DNA of 64,000 nt from Segatella copri (GTDB lineage: Bacteria > Bacteroidota > Bacteroidia > Bacteroidales > Bacteroidaceae), in NCBI RefSeq assembly GCF_026015295.1, contig NZ_JAPDUW010000001.1, forward strand, positions 1,550,001 through 1,614,000. The letters are read 5' to 3'. The notes beneath the pieces are model-generated. The model worked only from the letters and a program-made list of their open reading frames with translations, ran no database searches and was not told where the DNA came from. Positions 1 to 6,961 of the stretch are shown here, one piece after another; position 1 is the first letter of the stretch, and every line of letters begins with the position of its first letter. The position numbers and the translations under genes were made by a program.

Positions 1-74
1 TTGAACTTAAACTCGCAGGCCGAACTGAGAAGCACGATTGCTAATATGACTATATAATTAAAAAACCTTTTCAC
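1..74 (-). CDS. Lipoprotein N-terminus, partial (cut by window edge)
   Basis: Reading leftwards from a GTG at 72-74, the frame is open to the window edge and gives a short basic start (KR), a hydrophobic stretch (about YIVILAIVLL) and then SSAC followed by charged residues. That is the layout of a lipoprotein signal peptide, with the Cys near residue 20. A minus-strand TATTTTTG promoter at 105-112 would start transcription about 25 bases upstream. No ATG is available nearby, so the GTG start is inferred. The mature protein lies outside the window and its function is unknown. Confidence 0.5.
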   Translation of the reverse strand, partial: MKRFFNYIVILAIVLLSSACEFKF

Positions 75-104
75 GATAATTTACAAATCTTCGAGTTACG
101 ACTG

Positions 105-112
105 CAAAAATA
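105..112 (-). promoter_or_regulatory. Minus-strand -7 promoter element
   Basis: The minus strand reads TATTTTTG, matching the Bacteroidota -7 consensus TAnnTTTG. It sits about 30 bases upstream of the partial lipoprotein start at 74. Confidence 0.45.
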
Positions 113-201
113 CTAAAAATTATTTAAATTACCAAGCTTTTTTGCTAAAAAATCATACGCATTCGCAAAAAAAATGGGTTTTTCTCTTAAATTTGTTTGC
201 A

Positions 202-255
202 AAATAGCCAGCAATGAGCAAAACGTAAGGCTTTTTTGCTCATTACTGGCTATTT
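202..255 (-). terminator. Rho-independent terminator of the DUF4861 gene
   Basis: Long inverted repeat with arms 202-223 and 234-255. As minus-strand RNA, 21 positions pair, including one G-U wobble that would be a C/A mismatch in plus-strand RNA. This points to use on the minus strand, downstream of the gene ending at 295. Confidence 0.65.
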
Positions 256-294
256 GCGCAGTTTTTCTGCTTATCAGATGATAAAAGAAACTGC

Positions 295-1542
295 TTATCG
301 GATGATGACAGAAACTGAAACCTGAACAGGCTCTTCTATCTGCTTCTTCCAGGCTTTCAACCACTCATACCACTCCTTCTCGCCCTTGAAACCATAGGTT
401 TCGTTGGCACTGGTATAAGCAAGCTTATAACTGAGCTGGCTGCCTGCAGGTTTCACCACCTGAGTATAGCAATCCTTATTGGCTGGCTGCTGACTTACCA
501 GGGCTGACTGTGGCACATAAATGCCCAAGCCTACGGTCTCCAGCTTGTGCTTTCCATCGTCCTTGCCTGTTGGCCAGTCGCTGCCGTAACAGCCTCGCAA
601 TCCCTTGCCATCAGCAAATTCGCAGGAACCCTTTACGTTGATGAGTCCTGTAGCAAACTGATAATCAGAAACATCCTTGTTGAAGAATACATCTACGTCG
701 AAATCGCGATGACCGGCATAGATGGTGTAACGGATGGTGGCATTGACAGGCTGCAAGCCCGGAGCCGGAACCCAACCCTTATCCACGACTTCGACGATGG
801 CACGGAGCGGACCTTCTGAAATGACGCGCTGCTCCTGGTATTTCACGTTGTTGAACAGCACCTGGTCTTTTCCGTCCCAGCCACGGAGCGCACCCAGTCC
901 GTAGGTATTGCCTACCCAGAGGCAATCATCGCCCGAACCAGCCTGAATCTGCTCTTCTGAAGGATAGAACTGCGTATCCTGAACCACCAGTCCCTTGTTG
1001 ATTTTACCATAAAGGTCGATGGTCTGGCGATGGTCGAAATAAACACGCATGGCAATCAGTTCGCTTTCGAAGCAGATGCCATGAGAATGGACGTAGTGAT
1101 AAGGGTCCTTGGTTTTCTTATCAAACGAGATGCTGCGCAGATAAATATCCTGCCTGTTCTTAGCCAGCTTCCTGTTTCTGCTTGGCAGACAGAGTTCGGC
1201 AAAGGTACGTGCCGGATACTGTGCCTGCTCGCCCTCACGATAGAGATGCACCTGATAGGTCTTGATTTCTTTCTTGCCCAAATCGGCAAGGAAACAGAGT
1301 TCATCGTTGGTACAATCGCGGTTGGTGTCATCGAGCTGTGAAGGAATCTCCTTACCGTCAACGGTTACTACAGCGCGCTGAATGTCGCCAATAGCGCCCA
1401 ACTTGCTGAGATCTACCACCACCGGAGCATCGGTTCTTGCCACCTTGGAAGGATTGGAAACCGACACCTGGAAATTAGCCTGCGCCTGGGCTGACAGAAC
1501 CATCAGCGAAACCAGCGCCATCATCATTTGTTTTTTCTTCAT
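295..1542 (-). CDS. DUF4861 family secreted protein
   Basis: 415 aa with an N-terminal signal peptide (KKK, hydrophobic stretch, cleavage near AQA about residue 22). The body matches my memory of the DUF4861 family, which is found in Bacteroidota and often near carbohydrate-degrading genes. The recognisable part is an N-terminal beta-rich segment (VVVDLSKLG, then GKEIPSQLDD). No catalytic motif is identified. It is the last gene of a minus-strand run (mtaB, radical SAM, glycosyltransferase, this gene), 33 bp after the glycosyltransferase stop, and it is followed by a strong terminator. Likely periplasmic; substrate unknown. Confidence 0.75.
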   Translation of the reverse strand: MKKKQMMMALVSLMVLSAQAQANFQVSVSNPSKVARTDAPVVVDLSKLGAIGDIQRAVVTVDGKEIPSQLDDTNRDCTNDELCFLADLGKKEIKTYQVHLYREGEQAQYPARTFAELCLPSRNRKLAKNRQDIYLRSISFDKKTKDPYHYVHSHGICFESELIAMRVYFDHRQTIDLYGKINKGLVVQDTQFYPSEEQIQAGSGDDCLWVGNTYGLGALRGWDGKDQVLFNNVKYQEQRVISEGPLRAIVEVVDKGWVPAPGLQPVNATIRYTIYAGHRDFDVDVFFNKDVSDYQFATGLINVKGSCEFADGKGLRGCYGSDWPTGKDDGKHKLETVGLGIYVPQSALVSQQPANKDCYTQVVKPAGSQLSYKLAYTSANETYGFKGEKEWYEWLKAWKKQIEEPVQVSVSVIIR

Positions 1543-1575
1543 AGATTTTATTTTTAAGTTTTGTTCTATTATTGT

Positions 1576-2592
1576 CTACAACTGCGAGAAGAGTTTCTTG
1601 CCCTTGGCGTAATATTGCCAGATGATAGAGAGATTGTAAACCTGCGGAATCTCCTCCTTCACCCTACCCGCCTGTATCTTTCTGCGATCTTCGTCAAACT
1701 CATGTTTCCATGCCTTGAAAGCCCTGCGCGCCTTGAAGATAGCCTTGAAGTCACCCCAGTTGCGATTCAGAACCAATGTCTCGAAAGCAGCAAGGTAATC
1801 CAGAAATCTGCGCATACGCATTACATGAGTCAACTCCGTATCACTCAGATTCTTATAAAGCATGGTTAAATTATTTCTAAAATTCAGATAAGTCTTCATC
1901 GGATTGCTTTTCGGCAGGGTTCCACCACCCACATGATAAACCTCACTCTCAGGAATGCAATAGATTTTTCTGCCCATCAGACGCAAGCGCCAGCAAAGAT
2001 CTATCTCTTCATTATGGGCAAAGAAACGGCCGTCTAAACCGCCGGCAGTCCAATAATCCTTTGAGCGGATCATCATACAGGCACCCGTAGCCCACAAGAT
2101 TTCCTGCTGGTAATCATACTGCCCGTTATCGCGCTCTACCGTATCAAAGATGCGGCCGCGACAGAACGGATAGCCGTATTTGTCGAGGAATCCGCCGCAA
2201 GCGCCAGCATACTCAAAGCTGTCCTTATCGTATTCCGCAAGCAGCTTAGGCTGACAGGCAGCCACCTGCTGATGCGAATCCATAAACTCGATGAGCGGTG
2301 TAAGCCAATGATGCGAAACCTCCACATCGCTATTCAGGAGCACGTAATATTCTGCATCTATCTGCTTCAAGGCACGGTTATAGCCTTCTGCAAAGCCGAA
2401 ATTCTGCTCCAGCACGATGGTCTTCACCTGAGGAAACTGAGTCTCCAGAAGGTGCATCGAACCATCAGAAGAAGAATTGTCTGCCACCCAGATTTCAGCA
2501 TCCTGACGGGAATATTCGATGACATTCGGAAGATACTTTGCCAGCATCTTCTGACCATTCCAGTTTAATATAACGATTGCTACTTTTGCCAT
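1576..2592 (-). CDS. Family 2 glycosyltransferase (rhamnosyltransferase-like)
   Basis: 338 aa. The N-terminus has the GT2 GT-A pattern: VAIVILNWNG at residues 4-13, then a nucleotide-sugar Asp region (VADNSSSDGS) and a DxD-like segment, NSDVEV. Further on are ATGACMMIR and HNEEIDLCWRLRLMG, the acceptor-side motif of the WcaA/rhamnosyltransferase-type group. No membrane segment is evident, so it is probably a cytoplasmic or peripheral enzyme adding a sugar to a surface glycan. Donor and acceptor cannot be told from sequence. It begins only 2 bp after the radical SAM gene stop, so the two are probably cotranscribed. Confidence 0.85.
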   Translation of the reverse strand: MAKVAIVILNWNGQKMLAKYLPNVIEYSRQDAEIWVADNSSSDGSMHLLETQFPQVKTIVLEQNFGFAEGYNRALKQIDAEYYVLLNSDVEVSHHWLTPLIEFMDSHQQVAACQPKLLAEYDKDSFEYAGACGGFLDKYGYPFCRGRIFDTVERDNGQYDYQQEILWATGACMMIRSKDYWTAGGLDGRFFAHNEEIDLCWRLRLMGRKIYCIPESEVYHVGGGTLPKSNPMKTYLNFRNNLTMLYKNLSDTELTHVMRMRRFLDYLAAFETLVLNRNWGDFKAIFKARRAFKAWKHEFDEDRRKIQAGRVKEEIPQVYNLSIIWQYYAKGKKLFSQL

Positions 2593-2594
2593 AT

Positions 2595-3479
2595 TTATTG
2601 TAAACTCTTTAATCTGTTATTCAGGAGATTGGTAAACTCATAGTTCTTGAGTCCCCATTTGGGAGCAACCAGCAGTTCTTTGGGCGACTGACTGACGAAG
2701 CGCTCCAGCACCAAATCCTTTCTGAGCAGACGGATGTATTTCACGATGACATCAATATACTCCTCTACCGTGTAAACATGGAAGGGGTGCTCAGCATATT
2801 CCTGTGCCAGCCGGGTGCCCCTGATAATCTGCATCTGGTGAATCTTGAGAATATCAAGCGGCAAGGAAGAGATGAGAGGAGCCTGGCGCAGACTTTCTTC
2901 CGCATCTTCTCCCGGCAAACCGATGATGATGTGGCCGCCCGTAAGGATTCCCCTGGCATGAGTACGCTCTACGGCACTACGGCAACAGGCAAAATCATGT
3001 CCGCGGTTGATGCGTTTCAAGGTTTCATCATTGGCACTCTCAATGCCGTATTCCACCAGCACGAAGGTTCGGTGGTTCAGTTCTTCCAGATAATCGAGCA
3101 ATTCATCGCTCACACAATCCGGACGGGTTCCGATAACGATTCCCACCACATCTTCCACCTCAAGAGCCTCTTCATACATCTGCCTCAGTTGCTCCACCCT
3201 GGCGTATGTATTGGTATAAGCCTGGAAATAAGCCAGATATTTCATATCAGGATACTTCCTGCTGAAGAAAGCCTTTCCCTCCTCCAGCTGTTCAGTAATC
3301 GACTTTTTCCGGTCGCAATAGCTCGGATTGAAGGTGCGGTTGTCGCAATACGTACATCCGCCACTCGAAATCCTCCCATCTCTGTTAGGACAGGAGAATC
3401 CCGCGTCTATCGAAATCTTCTGAACACGGAAATCAGGAAACTGCTTCCGGATCCATGTTCCAAAATCGTTGTAATACAT
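2595..3479 (-). CDS. TIGR01212/YhcC-type radical SAM protein
   Basis: 294 aa, the usual length for the YhcC family. The cluster motif lies near the N-terminus: SCPNRDG followed by GGCTYC, which supplies the radical SAM cysteines in the family's extended spacing. Other recognisable pieces are AYFQAYTNTY, the IGTRPDC segment and GLPGED. E. coli YhcC is a radical SAM protein of uncertain substrate. The gene starts immediately after a 74-bp intercistronic heptamer repeat behind mtaB, and mtaB is itself a radical SAM enzyme of tRNA modification. Confidence 0.85.
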   Translation of the reverse strand: MYYNDFGTWIRKQFPDFRVQKISIDAGFSCPNRDGRISSGGCTYCDNRTFNPSYCDRKKSITEQLEEGKAFFSRKYPDMKYLAYFQAYTNTYARVEQLRQMYEEALEVEDVVGIVIGTRPDCVSDELLDYLEELNHRTFVLVEYGIESANDETLKRINRGHDFACCRSAVERTHARGILTGGHIIIGLPGEDAEESLRQAPLISSLPLDILKIHQMQIIRGTRLAQEYAEHPFHVYTVEEYIDVIVKYIRLLRKDLVLERFVSQSPKELLVAPKWGLKNYEFTNLLNNRLKSLQ

Positions 3480-3553
3480 TGGACTTTGAACTTTGAGCTT
3501 TGAACTTTGAACTTTATGATTAGCCCTTTTTACTATAAACTATTAACTATCAA
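3480..3553 (-). repeat. 74-bp intercistronic heptamer repeat, copy 1
   Basis: The gap between the mtaB stop and the next ATG is filled by a composite repeat. In the transcribed sense it has TAGTTAA-type heptamers directly after the stop, then a unique core containing AAAAAGGGCTAATCATAAAG, then AAGTTCA-type heptamers up to the ATG. The same arrangement, also exactly 74 bp, fills 10979-11052. Heptamer-only relatives follow carB and the TPM gene. Confidence 0.8.
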
Positions 3554-4984
3554 CTAAAGAAGCTCTCCCTTCAGCGCCGTCTTATCGTGATTGAAATCAC
3601 CCAGGCGAACCTTGATAAGCTGGTTGTCGTATTCTTCCTTGGCGAGAGCCGGCGAAAGTTCTACGCGGATATAGTTCTTGGTGAATCCATGCATTGCCTT
3701 GCCTCTTGGCGCCTTTTCGAAGAGAACCTCAGCCTCAGTACCGATGTATTGGGCATAGAATTCCTGCGTCTTCTGATCGCTCAACTCCAACAGTCGCTTA
3801 GAGCGTTTCTTCTTCTCCTTCTCGTCAACCACATACGGAATCTTCAAGGCAGCCGTGCCCGGACGCTCAGAATAAGGGAAGACGTGAAGCTGGGTAACAG
3901 GCAGACTCTTCAGGAACTCATAGCATTCTTCAAAACACTCCGGAGTTTCACCGCGACAGCCCACCATCACATCGACACCGATAAACGCATCAGGCATCTT
4001 CTCCTTGATAAGATTCACCTTGTGAGCAAAGAGCGCCTTGTCGTAACGGCGGTGCATCAGCTTGAGCACCTCATCGCTTCCGCTCTGCAGAGGAATGTGG
4101 AAATGAGGCATAAAGGCACGGCTCTGGGCACAATACTCTATGAGATCATCATCGCAGAGATCAGGCTCCAGACTCGAGATGCGGTAACGCTTGATTCCTT
4201 CTACCTGATCCATCGCCTTGACAAGGTCGATGAATCGCTCGTGGGTAGTCTGACCGAAATCGCCGATATTCACACCGGTAATGACGATTTCCTTACCGCC
4301 TTCAGCAGCCGCCTGCTCACATTGAGCCACAAGCGACTGGATGCTCGGGTTGCGCGAATTGCCTCGGGCAAATGGAATGGTGCAATAGGTGCAATAATAA
4401 TTGCAGCCGTCCTGCACCTTCAGGAAATAACGGGTACGGTTGCCACGCGAGCAAGAAGGCTGGAAGGTCTTGATTTCCTTCGTCTTCACGCTATAATGCT
4501 GATGAAGAGCCGCAGCATCGCCATTCTGAGGGGTTTCTGCATCGCCGTTCTGAGAACTTTCTGCATCGACATTCTGAGGAGTCTGAGCAGCCAATCCGTT
4601 TTCCTGAGCAAATTTCTGCGCCCATGCATCGCTGAGATATTGAATCAAGTGCGCCTTCTCGTTAGCACCCAACACGAGGTCTACACCCTCTATCTTGCTG
4701 ACATTCTCAGATTCGAGCTGCGCATAACAGCCCGTCACGATAACGAATGCACCCGGATTGTTTCTCACCATCCGGTGGATAGCCTGACGGCATTTATGAT
4801 CGGCAACTTCTGTTACCGAGCAGGTGTTAATCAGACAAATATCAGCTTTCTCCCCCTTTTTAGCAGTAATGACGCCCATATCTTCGAGCATTTTGCCAAA
4901 AGTGGAAGTTTCAGAGAAGTTGAGTTTGCAGCCTAACGTATAGTAAGCTGCCTTTTTACCTTGGAAGGCACTTGAATCTATCAT
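3554..4984 (-). CDS. mtaB: tRNA t6A37 methylthiotransferase MtaB
   Basis: 476 aa. MtaB converts t6A to ms2t6A at position 37 of ANN-decoding tRNAs, using radical SAM chemistry and a second iron-sulfur cluster. The sequence shows the UPF0004 domain start (YYTLGCKLNFSET), its later cysteine (INTCSVTEVADHKC), the radical SAM motif DGCNYYCTYC and a C-terminal TRAM-like stretch. Between the UPF0004 and radical SAM domains is a low-complexity insert of three 8-aa units of the form xxPQNGDA, encoded by 24-bp tandem DNA repeats. This linker is unusual for the family. First gene of the minus-strand run towards 295. Confidence 0.9.
   Translation of the reverse strand: MIDSSAFQGKKAAYYTLGCKLNFSETSTFGKMLEDMGVITAKKGEKADICLINTCSVTEVADHKCRQAIHRMVRNNPGAFVIVTGCYAQLESENVSKIEGVDLVLGANEKAHLIQYLSDAWAQKFAQENGLAAQTPQNVDAESSQNGDAETPQNGDAAALHQHYSVKTKEIKTFQPSCSRGNRTRYFLKVQDGCNYYCTYCTIPFARGNSRNPSIQSLVAQCEQAAAEGGKEIVITGVNIGDFGQTTHERFIDLVKAMDQVEGIKRYRISSLEPDLCDDDLIEYCAQSRAFMPHFHIPLQSGSDEVLKLMHRRYDKALFAHKVNLIKEKMPDAFIGVDVMVGCRGETPECFEECYEFLKSLPVTQLHVFPYSERPGTAALKIPYVVDEKEKKKRSKRLLELSDQKTQEFYAQYIGTEAEVLFEKAPRGKAMHGFTKNYIRVELSPALAKEEYDNQLIKVRLGDFNHDKTALKGELL
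4515..4586 (-). repeat. Three in-frame 24-bp tandem repeats inside mtaB
   Basis: Units at 4515-4538, 4539-4562 and 4563-4586 begin GCATCGCCATTCTGAG or close variants. They encode an 8-residue Gln/Asn/Asp-rich unit three times in the interdomain linker of MtaB. Copy number could change by slippage without breaking the frame. Confidence 0.85.
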
Positions 4985-5054
4985 AAATTATCTTTTCTAA
5001 AATTCTAAAAGGTAACCTAAAAAAAATGAAACATAGTCTCTATAAAACGAAAAA

Positions 5055-5078
5055 GCCGCTAGACCGAAGTCCAGCGGT
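5055..5078 (-). terminator. Terminator of the small lipoprotein gene
   Basis: As minus-strand RNA this forms CCGCUGGAC, a UUCG tetraloop, then GUCUAGCGG, followed by CUUUUUCG. All nine pairs form, with one wobble. It lies 38 bp downstream of the gene ending at 5116. Confidence 0.85.
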
Positions 5079-5115
5079 TGTTTCTCTCATTTTTTCGTTC
5101 GCAAGTAATTTCAAA

Positions 5116-5286
5116 TTACTTAGCAGAATCAGCAGCAGCTGTATCAGCAGCAGCAGTGTCAGCAGCAGTTGTATCTACCTGAGCTGTGTCAGAATCAGCA
5201 GAAGCTGTGTTCTGAGCTGTTTTGTTACCACATGATGCGAAAGAGATAGCTGCGATAGCTACGAACATAAAAACTAATTTCTTCAT
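5116..5286 (-). CDS. Small Ala/Asp/Thr-repeat lipoprotein
   Basis: 56 aa from the ATG at 5286. I chose this start because it gives a clean lipoprotein signal (MKKLVFMF, hydrophobic stretch, SFASC with the Cys at residue 19). An upstream in-frame ATG would place an unrelated segment in front and run through the promoter. The mature part is a low-complexity tail of repeated DTAAA units rich in Ala, Asp and Thr. Its own promoter (5340-5347) and a UUCG terminator make it monocistronic. Small lipoproteins of this kind are common in Prevotella; the function is unknown. Confidence 0.75.
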   Translation of the reverse strand: MKKLVFMFVAIAAISFASCGNKTAQNTASADSDTAQVDTTAADTAAADTAAADSAK

Positions 5287-5688
5287 TTTCTTTGCTTTTT
5301 TAAAATCTGTAAAACAATCATTTGTTCTTTTGAACGATGCAAAGGTAAGCATTTTTTTGATACGTTGTTCTTTTTTTTGCGATTTTTTTTTAGGTGATTT
5401 TGTAACAAAATTACAAATCACTATAAATCAGTTACTTACAAAGTGCTAACAAAGGTTAAAGTTTTTGATGTGCTCGGAAACAGCCTAATTTTAACACTTT
5501 TCGGTGTTTTTTAGCGTAACAAGGGTGCGCGCCAACACCTCTTCAGAGCAGTACTATATACATATAATAAGGTACGCGCGCGAGGGAAAGAACAGAAGAT
5601 TTTCCCAAGAAATCGTCCCCAAAAACTTTGATTGCCGGGAATTTTTTCGTAACTTTGCACTCAAAACAAAGAAACAAACAGACAGAAA
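5287..5688. promoter_or_regulatory. Divergent intergenic region with two promoters
   Basis: The 402-bp gap between the small lipoprotein gene and the MFS gene contains a minus-strand TACCTTTG at 5340-5347 and a plus-strand TAACTTTG at 5650-5657, matching TAnnTTTG for each neighbour. Around 5492-5512 is a weak plus-strand hairpin AACAC/GTGTT followed by Ts. Nothing else is recognisable. Confidence 0.6.
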
Positions 5689-6861
5689 ATGATACAGCTA
5701 AAAGAAAATCAGGGCATTCCCCGCAGCATTCTTCTGATGATGGCTATCGTCGCAGGACTCACCGTAGCCAACTGCTACTACAATCAGCCGCTTCTCGAAC
5801 TCATCCGCCACGACCTGGATATTACCGAGCAGAAGGCTAACCTCATCACCGTCATTACCCAGATAGGTTATGCGCTGGGCTTATTCTTCCTCATTCCCTT
5901 GGGCGACATGCTTTCGCGCAAGAAACTCATCCTTGTCAATATGACCATTGCTGCATTGATGGCAATTGTGATGGCTACAGCGCAAAACGTATGGATGCTC
6001 TGGGGAGCTTCACTGCTGATTGGCGCCTGTTCGGTGATTCCGCAGTTCTTCATTCCGATAGCCGGACAGTTTTCGGAACCCAAGAACAAGAGCAGGAATA
6101 TGGGCATTGTACTCTCCGGACTGCTGACGGGCATTCTCGCCTCACGAGTAATCAGCGGTTACATCGGCGAATGGCTGGGATGGCGGGAGATGTTTATCAT
6201 AGCTGCTTTCGTGATGGTGGTTTGCATGGGAATCATGCTGCTGATGATGCCTGAAATGAAGCGCAACTATGTAGGAACCTACAGAGGGCTGATGACCACG
6301 ATAGCAGAAATTTTCTTTTTCCATTCTTCTATCCGCATCTATTCCACCCGTGCAGCCTTCGGGTTCGGCAGTATGATGGCAATATGGTCTTGTCTGGCGT
6401 TCCATCTGGCGCAGCCACCTTTCAGCGCAGGAAGTGATATGGTAGGAATGCTCGGACTTTGCGGAATCATGGGAGCCGTTGCTGCCAGTGGTGTGGGAAA
6501 ACTGGTTCCTAGGTTCGGCATTCGAAAATTCAATCTGTTCGGAGCAGGAATGCAGATTATCGCCTGGGCAATAGCCTTGCTTTTCGGCGACACTTACGCC
6601 GGACTCATCGCAGCCATCATCCTGGTTGACATCGGTCTGCAATGTCAGCAGCTCAGCAATCAGAGTGGTTGTCTGCAGGAGGTTCCGCAGGCTTCCAACC
6701 GCGCCAACACCATCTTCATGACCAGCTATTTCATCGGTGGTTCGCTAGGCACTTTCTGTGCCGGTTACATCTGGACGCAAGCCGACTGGCTCGGTGTCTG
6801 CATCGTAGGAATCGCCTTCGCCATGATTTCCCTGCTTATCACGCTAAACTGCAAGAAATAA
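5689..6861 (+). CDS. MFS transporter (YnfM/arabinose-efflux type)
   Basis: 390 aa with about 12 hydrophobic segments. The loop between helices 2 and 3 has the MFS motif A pattern (IPLGDMLSRKKLI), and VANCYYNQPLLELI in helix 1 is typical of the drug/sugar efflux group that includes YnfM-like proteins. It is expected in the inner membrane as a proton antiporter exporting small molecules; the substrate is not predictable. The promoter at 5650-5657 lies 31 bp upstream, and the gene is followed by a perfect 14-bp terminator, so it is monocistronic. Confidence 0.85.
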   Translation: MIQLKENQGIPRSILLMMAIVAGLTVANCYYNQPLLELIRHDLDITEQKANLITVITQIGYALGLFFLIPLGDMLSRKKLILVNMTIAALMAIVMATAQNVWMLWGASLLIGACSVIPQFFIPIAGQFSEPKNKSRNMGIVLSGLLTGILASRVISGYIGEWLGWREMFIIAAFVMVVCMGIMLLMMPEMKRNYVGTYRGLMTTIAEIFFFHSSIRIYSTRAAFGFGSMMAIWSCLAFHLAQPPFSAGSDMVGMLGLCGIMGAVAASGVGKLVPRFGIRKFNLFGAGMQIIAWAIALLFGDTYAGLIAAIILVDIGLQCQQLSNQSGCLQEVPQASNRANTIFMTSYFIGGSLGTFCAGYIWTQADWLGVCIVGIAFAMISLLITLNCKK

Positions 6862-6870
6862 ACATATAAA

Positions 6871-6920
6871 AGAAAAGAGATTATATTCCCGACTTACAGG
6901 AACATAATCTCTTTTCTTAT
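6871..6920 (+). terminator. Terminator after the MFS gene (probably bidirectional)
   Basis: Perfect 14-bp inverted repeat, 6871-6884 with 6904-6917, containing AAAAGAGATTAT, with a T-rich right flank. It sits between convergent genes ending at 6861 and 6962. Confidence 0.8.
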
Positions 6921-6961
6921 TTTAATAGAGACTGAAGCTGGCATTTCTGCCGAAGCTTCAA

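Noticed and set aside
3587..4936. Long plus-strand frame of 449 codons
   Set aside because: It lies opposite mtaB, whose protein has clear radical SAM and UPF0004 motifs; the plus frame has no domain.
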